From assembly GCA_045604285.1 (NCBI GenBank), contig JAZUNS010000002.1, positions 1-13,800 of the forward strand: a DNA stretch of 13,800 nt. The letters are read 5' to 3'. Made by a program: the position numbers and the translations under genes. The notes below the pieces were generated by a model. It saw only the letters and a program-made list of their open reading frames with translations. It did no database searches and was not told the DNA's origin. Source of the DNA: SIG636 sp045604285. Its GTDB lineage: Bacteria > Bacillota > Clostridia > Oscillospirales > CAG-382. Below are positions 1 through 5,980 of this stretch, piece by piece. Each line of letters begins with the position of its first letter. The first letter of the stretch is position 1.

Positions 1-1229
1 TGCTTTGCGGAACGATAGCAGGCGTTTGCACCGGCTTTTACTTCTTTGGCCCGCCCAACGTATCGCCGCTGTTCTTGTCCTTTGCCTTGGCGGCAGGCGG
101 GTACCTGTTGCTTAAGGACAAGCTTTCCTTTTTGTTTTGCGGAAAGATCCCCATCTCTACAGAGCAAGCCCAAGGGCGGGGCAGTACGTTTGCCGAGGCG
201 TTCTTTGCCATTTCCCAATCCGTTGGCAAAAACGCCGCCGCCGAAAGCGAAGCCGCCCGTACCGCCGACCAATATGCAGGCATATCAAAGCTTTTGGCTA
301 ACGCCCGACAAAAGGAGGAGACCGAGGCACACGTGGACAGAAATTTGTCGGCACGGGCGTCCTCTTTGCTGTACGGCGCAGGGGTCAGGGCATCAAGTGT
401 AAAGGTGGTTGGCGGCAGAAAAAAGAGCCTGCTGGCAGAGGACGTTGAGGTGGACAGGCTTACCTTAAGCTCGGAGGAGCTAAAACAGCTTATGTCCGTG
501 GCGTTGGGGTGCCGTATGCAGGGGCCTAAGTTTTACCCCCACGGCGGCAAGGCAAGCCTGGTAATGGAAAGCGCCCCCAGATTCCGCATAGAGTGCTCCC
601 GCAACGGTTGCCCCAAAAAGGGCGAGGAAATATGCGGCGATACCGTAAGCTTTTTCAGCGGAGAGGAGGGCTACTTCTACGCCCTTATCAGTGACGGCAT
701 GGGCAGCGGCAGGGCGGCGGCGGAAAGCTCTCGCCTGGCGGGGCTGTTTTTGGAAAAAATGCTTACCGCAGGTGCAGACAGAAAAACGGCAATCTCTATG
801 CTTAACAGCTTTTTGGCATCGGGCAGGGAAGAGGTTTTTGCCACGGTGGATTTGTTTGAGGCAGACCTATACACGGGCAAGGGCGTTTTAATAAAGGCGG
901 GGGCGGCACCGTCGTTTATCCTGCGGGAGGGCGCCTGCCGCAGACTTCAAAGCGCAACCGCACCTGCGGGGATAATAAGGGATATAAAGGCGGAACAGCT
1001 AAGCTTTGACCTGAAGGACGGGGACGTGCTGGTAATGCTGTCGGACGGAATTGCAGGCGACGGCAACGGAGAGGAGACCGAAGCCTTCCTATCAAAGCTT
1101 AAAGGTCAAAGCACCACCGCCGTTCTGGCGGATATGCTTTTAAGTCAGGGCGCCCGTCGCACCGGCAATAACGACGATATGAGCGTTTGCGTCATCAAGG
1201 TGATCGAAGCGGCTAAAAAAGCCTCATAA
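1..1229 (+). CDS. spoIIE: Stage II sporulation protein E (SpoIIE), C-terminal part
   Basis: The reading frame (codons from position 3) is open to the left edge, so only the last 408 codons are seen; full SpoIIE is about 800 residues. The first residues are hydrophobic and look like the last membrane helix of the N-terminal membrane domain. A linker/regulatory region follows. The C-terminal third is a PP2C-type phosphatase domain with its acidic metal-binding signatures: DGMG at 693-704, SDGI with Asp at 1044-1046, and NNDDMSV with the Asp pair at 1173-1178. In sporulating Firmicutes SpoIIE sits at the polar septum and dephosphorylates SpoIIAA, which releases sigma-F in the forespore. The phosphatase signatures are intact, so the protein should be active. 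The gene ends at a strong bidirectional terminator and converges on the foldase gene. Family assignment is secure; the symbol rests on domain order. Confidence 0.93.
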   Translation, partial: LCGTIAGVCTGFYFFGPPNVSPLFLSFALAAGGYLLLKDKLSFLFCGKIPISTEQAQGRGSTFAEAFFAISQSVGKNAAAESEAARTADQYAGISKLLANARQKEETEAHVDRNLSARASSLLYGAGVRASSVKVVGGRKKSLLAEDVEVDRLTLSSEELKQLMSVALGCRMQGPKFYPHGGKASLVMESAPRFRIECSRNGCPKKGEEICGDTVSFFSGEEGYFYALISDGMGSGRAAAESSRLAGLFLEKMLTAGADRKTAISMLNSFLASGREEVFATVDLFEADLYTGKGVLIKAGAAPSFILREGACRRLQSATAPAGIIRDIKAEQLSFDLKDGDVLVMLSDGIAGDGNGEETEAFLSKLKGQSTTAVLADMLLSQGARRTGNNDDMSVCVIKVIEAAKKAS

Positions 1230-1235
1230 TAATAA

Positions 1236-1265
1236 AAACGCTTGTGACGGATGTCACAAGCGTTT
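1236..1265. terminator. Bidirectional intrinsic terminator between spoIIE and the foldase gene
   Basis: A perfect 13-bp stem (1236-1248 with 1253-1265, AAACGCTTGTGAC) has a 4-nt loop. It is flanked by A-rich sequence on the left and T-rich sequence on the right, so it should stop transcripts from both converging genes. It starts 6 nt after the spoIIE stop and ends 3 nt before the foldase stop. Confidence 0.9.
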
Positions 1266-1268
1266 AAT

Positions 1269-2957
1269 TTAATAATTAAAACCGCATTTTTTCTTTATAT
1301 TTGCGGTGGATACAAACAGCCATACCGTGGCAACTGCGGCAAGTACCGTAAGGAATACGGATACGTTAAGCAGCGAGAACAGCTTAAACTCTCTTTGATA
1401 AACGGTTTTACCGTTGACTTCTTTTACGGTATAGGCTCTGTCATGGTCGGTGGCAAGATCGTCGGGGATAAGCTCGTATATAACGTCTGCGTTTTGCTCT
1501 ACCTTGTTAAGCCCCTCAACGGTTTCTTCAAGCTTTGTGATCTTTTCGTCAACCAAGCCGCGCTTTGCGGCGGTATACCAGCAAGGATCGCCAAAGCCCA
1601 CGGTGTAAATAATGTAATAGTTGCCTTCGTGGCACACCATGCCGATATCGCCCTTTTCTCTGCCCGGCGCAAAAAGCCAACCCTCGCAGGTGTAGTTCAA
1701 ATCCCCGGGCACAACGTCCACGCACAAGCCGCCGTAAGCGGCAGAGGAGGAATCCTGGCTGTATTCCTTAACAAGCTTTTCAAAATTTTCTTCGGTGGGG
1801 GTGGCTTCAGCCAGCGCTAAAATCTCTTTTGCCTTGGCTTCGGCTGCTGCTGCGTTCTTAAAGGCTTCTCCTGCCAGATATATTATTCTGGAATCTGCGT
1901 CGGCAAAGCTGTACTTGCCGCAGGCACGCATTACCACAAAAACCGTGCAATAGTCATCACCGTAGTGTATAAAATGGTCGCCGTCTTCTCTGTCAAAATC
2001 AAACAGCCAATCCTTTATCTCACCGGAAAAATCGTCGGGCAGTACGGTAATTGCACACTGGTCAAGGAACTCTTCTATTACCTCTTCGGTGTTCTCCTTG
2101 TTGGCACGCAGGTCTGCCTCTGCCTTGGTAAGAAACTCTTCATAGGTCTTGCAGGCGGCAAATTCTTCAGCCTTATCTACGTACTCCTGCTTAACCTTAC
2201 CGTCGCTGTCGCTTTCGGTTTTAAACTCGTACCTTACTATATTTGTATTAAGAAGTTCATCCCTGTGCTTTGCGTAATAATCCTCAACCTCTTCGTTCGT
2301 ACAGTTAAACGCCTCCTCGGTGCCCTTGTTGTACTGCTTGGTGGCAAGGTGATAAACCTCCAGGGCGGCACGCACGTCTGCCTCGGTCATACCGGGGCAA
2401 TAGCTGTAATCCAAATGGTCGGCAAGCAGCTTGCCTGCAGCCTTTGCCTCTGCCTTAAGTTCGTCTATCTCTTTTTCTATTTCCGCCTTTTCCTCATCCC
2501 CAAGGGTAAGCCCGTTTTCCTTAGCCAAAACGTAATATTGAAGGGTGGTAACCATCCCCGCAGAGGAGGTGTTCATAAGCTCATCGTAAAAACTGCGAAG
2601 CGCCGTGTAGGATTGCTCCCTCAAGGGTAGCTTGGGGTCAAGCCCATAGGTGCCGTAGCCGTCCTTATAAAAGTTTTCACTTTCCGTAAGTGCATAAAAC
2701 TCGCTGTAGAAAAAGTACGCCAGCGTCATGGCGGTAATATTGTCATCCCCGCTGTAAAGCGCAACGGCGTTGCGGTATTTATCGTCGTCAAAAACTGCGT
2801 TTTTCGAAGCTTCTATCCCTGCGTAAACGCTAAGCCCTATACAAAGCACCAAAACGCAGGCAACCCAAATCCTAAGCTCTTTAAATATGCGGTATCTGTT
2901 TCTGTAGCTTTCACGCTCCAACGCTCTTTGCTGCTTACTGTCACGATTATTTGCCAT
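1269..2957 (-). CDS. Membrane-anchored SurA/PpiC (parvulin)-like protein with degenerate PPIase units
   Basis: This 562-residue protein has a charged N-terminus, one membrane helix (about 29-48), a large outside region and a second helix near the C-terminus (about 528-550) followed by a Lys-rich tail. Residues about 55-240 look like the helical SurA_N-type chaperone region. Residues about 238-345 and 355-455 look like two tandem parvulin-like units sharing a WLF...RE.GD pattern (W317 and W427). The second unit keeps YSQDSSSAAYGG, close to the parvulin YS.D..S...GG signature. The usual parvulin histidines are replaced (RIIYL instead of R-H-I-L; NYYII instead of GYHII), so isomerase activity is doubtful and a chaperone role is more likely. 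The start has an AGAGG-type ribosome site (2963-2969 region) and a consensus promoter on the minus strand. A surface protein-folding role is inferred from the family. Confidence 0.75.
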   Translation of the reverse strand: MANNRDSKQQRALERESYRNRYRIFKELRIWVACVLVLCIGLSVYAGIEASKNAVFDDDKYRNAVALYSGDDNITAMTLAYFFYSEFYALTESENFYKDGYGTYGLDPKLPLREQSYTALRSFYDELMNTSSAGMVTTLQYYVLAKENGLTLGDEEKAEIEKEIDELKAEAKAAGKLLADHLDYSYCPGMTEADVRAALEVYHLATKQYNKGTEEAFNCTNEEVEDYYAKHRDELLNTNIVRYEFKTESDSDGKVKQEYVDKAEEFAACKTYEEFLTKAEADLRANKENTEEVIEEFLDQCAITVLPDDFSGEIKDWLFDFDREDGDHFIHYGDDYCTVFVVMRACGKYSFADADSRIIYLAGEAFKNAAAAEAKAKEILALAEATPTEENFEKLVKEYSQDSSSAAYGGLCVDVVPGDLNYTCEGWLFAPGREKGDIGMVCHEGNYYIIYTVGFGDPCWYTAAKRGLVDEKITKLEETVEGLNKVEQNADVIYELIPDDLATDHDRAYTVKEVNGKTVYQREFKLFSLLNVSVFLTVLAAVATVWLFVSTANIKKKCGFNY

Positions 2958-2997
2958 AGTGTCCTCTTTCTGCTGTCACCCTTGTTTCAAAAACGGG

Positions 2998-3026
2998 TTG
3001 ACAGCTAAGCCCCGCCGTGATATAAT
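2998..3026 (+). promoter_or_regulatory. Consensus sigma-A promoter for birA-bioY
   Basis: TTGACA at 2998-3003 and TATAAT at 3021-3026 are both perfect matches with a 17-nt spacer. Expected transcription start is about 3033, giving a leader of about 77 nt before the birA ATG. It faces the foldase promoter at 3053-3081. Confidence 0.85.
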
Positions 3027-3052
3027 CCAAATTATTAGGCAGATACAAATAT

Positions 3053-3081
3053 ATTATACTTTTTGCATCCGTGTCTGTCAA
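3053..3081 (-). promoter_or_regulatory. Consensus sigma-A promoter for the foldase gene
   Basis: On the minus strand TTGACA lies at 3081-3076 and TATAAT at 3058-3053, again perfect and 17 nt apart. Expected start is about 3046, giving a leader of about 89 nt before the ATG at 2957. It lies inside the birA leader, just as the birA promoter lies inside the foldase leader. Confidence 0.85.
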
Positions 3082-3109
3082 CTCTATTTTGTCATTAACG
3101 AGGGGCGTT

Positions 3110-4081
3110 ATGAGCATAAAAGATAAAATTTTGCACACCCTGCTTTACAGCAACGGCAAGGTTGTTACCGGGGCAGAGCTTTCCTGCGGCAGCGTCAGCC
3201 GTAACGCCGTATGGAAGGCGGTACGCACCCTTCAAGGTGAAGGCTACCCCATAGAAAGCGTACCCAACAAGGGCTACACCCTGCCCAAAGGCCTTGATAT
3301 CCCAATAGCCGAGGATATCTGCAAGCTTACCGAGGGCAGATTTCACCCGCAGGTTCTATGGCAGGCAGGCTCCACTAACACCCTTCTGCGTAACAGGGCA
3401 GAGGGCGGCGCTCCCGACGGCACCGTTATAATAGCCTGTACCCAACAAGGCGGCAGGGGCAGAATGGGCAGAAGCTTTTGCTCCATGGCGGGTGGATTGT
3501 ACCTAAGCTTCCTTTTGCGTCCGCAAACCTCGGCAGGGCGCGGGGGCGATATAACCGGGGTTGCCGCCGTGGCTGTTGCCGAGGCAATAGAGGCAATAAC
3601 GGGCAAAAAAGCCTATATAAAATGGGTCAATGACCTGTATTTGGAGGGGAAAAAGGTCTGCGGCATACTCACCGACGCCTCTGTTTCCTTAGAAGGCGGC
3701 TTGCTGGACTATGCAGTTGTCGGCATCGGGCTTAACGTACATATGCCCGACGGCGGCTTCCCCTCGGAGCTTAAGGATATTGCAGGCAGCCTTTACAAGG
3801 ACGGGCAGGGGACCGTCGGGCTTATAAACCGATTTGCGGCAGAGATACTGTGCCGCTTTTACAGCTTGTTTGAAACCCCTGATAAAGCTCTTGAGGGCTA
3901 CAGAAGCCGTTGTTTTTTAGTAGGCAAAACGGTTACCGCCCTTCGTGGCGAAGAAAGACGTAGGCTTAAAGTGCTTGGTGTTGCAGATGATTATTCCCTG
4001 ATAATAGAGACCGCCGACGGCGAAAAACAGCTTCTTAATTCCGGCGAGGTCAGCCTGCGACCGGAGGAGGTGCCTAAATGA
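3110..4081 (+). CDS. birA: Bifunctional biotin-[acetyl-CoA carboxylase] ligase / biotin operon repressor BirA
   Basis: The 323-residue protein begins with a winged-helix DNA-binding domain (about 1-60; SRNAVWKAVRTLQ is the recognition-helix region). The ligase domain carries GRGRMGR at 115-121 (biotinyl-AMP loop), KWVNDLY from Lys171 and KKVCGILTD. A small C-terminal SH3-like domain follows from about 275. It joins biotin to carboxylase carrier proteins through biotinyl-5'-AMP, and the N-terminal domain implies it also represses biotin genes. I chose ATG 3110 because AGGGG (3101-3105) precedes it and the HTH starts at the normal place. An in-frame GTG at 3071 would put 13 atypical residues in front. 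The stop overlaps the bioY start (ATGA, 4078-4081), so the two are co-translated. No clear BirA-box palindrome was seen in the leader. Confidence 0.93.
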   Translation: MSIKDKILHTLLYSNGKVVTGAELSCGSVSRNAVWKAVRTLQGEGYPIESVPNKGYTLPKGLDIPIAEDICKLTEGRFHPQVLWQAGSTNTLLRNRAEGGAPDGTVIIACTQQGGRGRMGRSFCSMAGGLYLSFLLRPQTSAGRGGDITGVAAVAVAEAIEAITGKKAYIKWVNDLYLEGKKVCGILTDASVSLEGGLLDYAVVGIGLNVHMPDGGFPSELKDIAGSLYKDGQGTVGLINRFAAEILCRFYSLFETPDKALEGYRSRCFLVGKTVTALRGEERRRLKVLGVADDYSLIIETADGEKQLLNSGEVSLRPEEVPK

Positions 4082-4608
4082 GCAAAACACGCACCGTTGC
4101 AGCTGTAGGCGTTTTGGGGGCGGTGTACTGCGTGGCGGCGCTTATCTCCCTGCCTTTGCCGGGGATGCCCGTTACCCTTCAATGCTTTGCCGTAGCCCTT
4201 GGTGCCTACGTTTTCGGTGCAAAGGCGTCGCTGTGGGCAACGGCGGTCTACGTGGCGTTGGGCAGTGCGGGGGTACCCGTTTTTGCGGGAGTGCGTGGCG
4301 GCGTCCAGGTGCTTTTCGGCGCAACGGGCGGCTTTGTGTGGGGGTTCTTTTTCCTTGCCTTGGCTTGCGGCGTTGCAAAGGGCAGGGGCAAAGTAACTGC
4401 CGTGCTTTTGGGGCTGTTGGGATTGGCGCTTTGCTACGTTTTGGGCATTCTGCAGTATTCCGTGGTTACCGGAACAAAGCTTTTGCCGTCCTTCATGGGG
4501 GTGGGTGCGCCCTTTTTGCTAAAGGATATTGCCTTGGTAGCGCTTGCCTGCTTTTTGTCCGCACCCGTTATTAAAGCGCTTAATAATACGCAAAAAGGCA
4601 AGGGATAA
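4078..4608 (+). CDS. bioY: Biotin ECF transporter substrate-binding component BioY
   Basis: This 176-residue, very hydrophobic protein has about six membrane helices. It carries the BioY-type signature PVTLQ near residue 31, then GVPVFAGVRGG (65-75) and the GATGGFVWGF segment (81-90) of the biotin-binding S component. BioY captures biotin and works with the shared EcfA-EcfA'-EcfT module, none of which lies in this window. GGAGGAGG at 4063-4070 is its ribosome site, and the ATG overlaps the birA stop, so uptake and ligation of biotin are made from one transcript. Pairing with a DNA-binding BirA suggests autogenous control by biotin. No strong terminator follows: the only hairpin (4609-4628) is AT-only and lacks a T tract. 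Confidence 0.93.
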   Translation: MSKTRTVAAVGVLGAVYCVAALISLPLPGMPVTLQCFAVALGAYVFGAKASLWATAVYVALGSAGVPVFAGVRGGVQVLFGATGGFVWGFFFLALACGVAKGRGKVTAVLLGLLGLALCYVLGILQYSVVTGTKLLPSFMGVGAPFLLKDIALVALACFLSAPVIKALNNTQKGKG

Positions 4609-4638
4609 AAAGTTTTTTATAAAACTTTAAAAAATATC

Positions 4639-4667
4639 TTGACAAAGGGCTTTTGCTGTGATATAAT
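4639..4667 (+). promoter_or_regulatory. Consensus promoter of the tRNA-Thr/tRNA-Tyr operon
   Basis: TTGACA (4639-4644), a 17-nt spacer and TATAAT (4662-4667) lie 43 nt upstream of tRNA-Thr, as expected for a strong stable-RNA promoter. Confidence 0.88.
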
Positions 4668-4709
4668 CTCCCTTGCTGGCCGTGATTGCGGTTGCTGTTA
4701 CAAATAAAT

Positions 4710-4784
4710 GCTGGTGTAGCTCAATGGCAGAGCAGCTGATTTGTAATCAGCAGGTTGGGGGTTCGACTCCCTTCACCAGCTCCA
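4710..4784 (+). tRNA. tRNA-Thr (anticodon TGT)
   Basis: The acceptor stem GCTGGTG (4710-4716) pairs with CACCAGC (4774-4780), and the 3' CCA is encoded. The anticodon stem GCTGA/TCAGC closes the loop TTTGTAA with anticodon TGT at 4742-4744. The T-arm has GTTCGA. It is the first gene of a two-tRNA transcript, with 6 nt before tRNA-Tyr. Confidence 0.97.
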
Positions 4785-4790
4785 TAATGG

Positions 4791-4875
4791 GGGAGTGTTC
4801 CCGAGTGGCCAAAGGGGGCAGACTGTAAATCTGTTGTCCACGACTCCGGTGGTTCGAACCCACCCGCTCCCACCA
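4791..4875 (+). tRNA. tRNA-Tyr (anticodon GTA)
   Basis: This is a class II tRNA with a long variable arm. The acceptor GGGAGTG (4791-4797) pairs with CGCTCCC (4865-4871), then discriminator A and an encoded CCA. The anticodon loop is CTGTAAA with GTA at 4825-4827. The T-loop has GTTCGAA. It follows tRNA-Thr directly and is followed by a strong terminator. Confidence 0.97.
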
Positions 4876-4881
4876 GAAAAG

Positions 4882-4919
4882 AAACACCTTTTGTCTGCAG
4901 ACAAAAGGTGTTTTCTTTT
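4882..4919 (+). terminator. Terminator of the tRNA-Thr/Tyr operon
   Basis: A perfect 14-bp stem (4882-4895 with 4900-4913) has a TGCA loop and is followed by TTCTTTT. It begins 7 nt after the tRNA-Tyr CCA. Confidence 0.93.
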
Positions 4920-4924
4920 CAACT

Positions 4925-5123
4925 AAATCCACCCTTGCGGGTGGGTGAAATATTGCTTTGCAATGTGAAATACGCCTGCGGCGTGTGAAATTCGCCTCGA
5001 CGGCGAGTGGGTGGATTTAATTTCACTTGATGCGACAGCATCAAATTTCACAATTTACGGAGTAAATTATTTCACCGTGAGTGCAGCGAACGATTTCACT
5101 AAAAACGTAAGAGCTCAAATCCA
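4925..5123. repeat. Array of small hairpins spaced by GTGAAAT / ATTTCAC
   Basis: This region has no gene but dense structure. GTGAAAT occurs three times at exact 20-nt steps (4945, 4965, 4985). Its reverse complement ATTTCAC occurs four times at 24-25-nt steps (5020, 5045, 5069, 5093). Between copies sit different short hairpins: CCACCC/GGGTGG (4929-4944), ATTGC/GCAAT (4952-4964), ACGCC/GGCGT (4972-4984), TCGCC/GGCGA (4992-5006), TTGATGC/GCATCAA (5027-5044) and AATTTAC/GTAAATT (5052-5068). A decayed one follows at 5076-5092. AAATCCACCC (4925-4934) pairs perfectly with GGGTGGATTT (5009-5018), and a further AAATCCA (5117-5123) could pair with the same central arm. Stem sequences differ while spacers are constant, which argues for selection on shape. 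It could be a non-autonomous mobile repeat or a structured RNA; I know no named family. Confidence 0.8.
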
Positions 5124-5150
5124 TACGCCAAAATCGCAAAAATTCCATGT

Positions 5151-5222
5151 TGCACAGCTTTAATTAAGTGTGTTATAATGTAATCATCTATTGGATGCTA
5201 ATTGGCAAATAATGTTATAATG
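5151..5222 (+). promoter_or_regulatory. Probable promoter region of the potassium channel operon, two TGTTATAATG motifs
   Basis: An identical 10-mer TGTTATAATG occurs at 5171-5180 and 5213-5222. Each is a perfect -10 (TATAAT) in extended form (TG one base upstream). The first has a partial -35 (TGCACA, 5151-5156) at 17 nt; the second has no convincing -35. Either or both could drive the channel gene at 5258. Confidence 0.55.
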
Positions 5223-5257
5223 CAAAAAACAACCTTGGCTTTTGCGTTGGAGGATAT

Positions 5258-5977
5258 ATGAGAAAAAGGATATATCAAATCGTTCACGTATACGATAAAA
5301 ATAAGGCAAGCGTGGTATACAAATACTTTATGATACTTGCCATAGGCGTAAGCCTTGTCCCCCTTGTAACCAAGGAGAGGCACCCCATCTTTTTTTATAC
5401 CGAGTGGGCGTGTCTTGGGGTGTTTGTGCTTGACTATCTTTTAAGGTGGCTAACGGCAGACTATAAATTTGAAAGAGAAGGCTGGCTGTCCTTTGTAAAA
5501 TACCCCTTTAGGTTGATTTCCATTATTGACCTTTTGTCGGTTTTTGCCCTTATGTGCTCGGTTTTCGGCTGGTTTGACGGCATTTCTGCCGCAAAGGCGT
5601 TGGCGGTTTTCAGATTGGTCAGAATTTTCAGATACTCTAAAAACGTAAGCATAATAATAGGCATCCTTAAAAAGTCAAAAAAGCCCCTTACCGCTGTGGG
5701 CGGTCTGGCTGTCGGGTACATATTGATATCGGCGATAATTATATTTAACGTAGAGCCCGATTCGTTCAACACCTTTTTTGATGCCGTATATTGGGCTACT
5801 ATTTCTCTAACCACCGTGGGCTACGGTGATATCTACCCGGTTACCGCCTTGGGCAGAACGGTTTCCATGCTGTCGTCCTTCCTGGGCATTGCCGTGGTAG
5901 CGCTTCCCGCAGGTATCGTTACTGCCGAGTATTTGGAAGAACTTAAGGAAAAACGCAGTGATCGGGGAGGAGAGTAA
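5258..5977 (+). CDS. Voltage-gated-type potassium channel (ion transporter family)
   Basis: The 239-residue protein has the six-helix layout of Kv-type channels: S1 about 20-37, S2 48-65, S3 86-104, S4 114-127, S5 144-164, a pore helix and S6 about 202-224. The potassium selectivity filter is intact as TTVGYGD (185-191). S4 carries R119, R122 and R125 at three-residue steps, fewer than in animal channels but typical of short prokaryotic ones. There is no C-terminal RCK/TrkA-N domain, only a short charged tail, so gating is probably by voltage or membrane state. GGAGG (5249-5253) lies 4 nt before the ATG. The next gene starts 3 nt after the stop, so the two are one transcript. Potassium selectivity is inferred from the filter. 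Confidence 0.92.
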   Translation: MRKRIYQIVHVYDKNKASVVYKYFMILAIGVSLVPLVTKERHPIFFYTEWACLGVFVLDYLLRWLTADYKFEREGWLSFVKYPFRLISIIDLLSVFALMCSVFGWFDGISAAKALAVFRLVRIFRYSKNVSIIIGILKKSKKPLTAVGGLAVGYILISAIIIFNVEPDSFNTFFDAVYWATISLTTVGYGDIYPVTALGRTVSMLSSFLGIAVVALPAGIVTAEYLEELKEKRSDRGGE

Positions 5978-5980
5978 GTA

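Noticed and set aside
1251..1820. Long plus-strand ORFs opposite the foldase gene (also 1965-2630)
   Set aside because: They are exactly antisense to the foldase gene, lack ribosome sites and family motifs, and the opposite frame encodes a coherent protein.
3071..3109. Upstream GTG start for birA
   Set aside because: It would overlap the foldase -35 element, has no ribosome site and adds 13 residues before the normal HTH start.
4609..4628. Hairpin after bioY as terminator
   Set aside because: An AAAGTTTT/AAAACTTT stem is weak and followed by A rather than T residues; kept only as a note.
4747..4932. ORFs covering tRNA genes (also 12641-12895)
   Set aside because: They read through clear tRNA genes and terminators and are the typical false ORFs of tRNA loci.
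4925..5123. CRISPR array
   Set aside because: The repeats are only 7 bp, change orientation halfway, and the spacers are hairpins of 13-18 nt rather than unique spacers.
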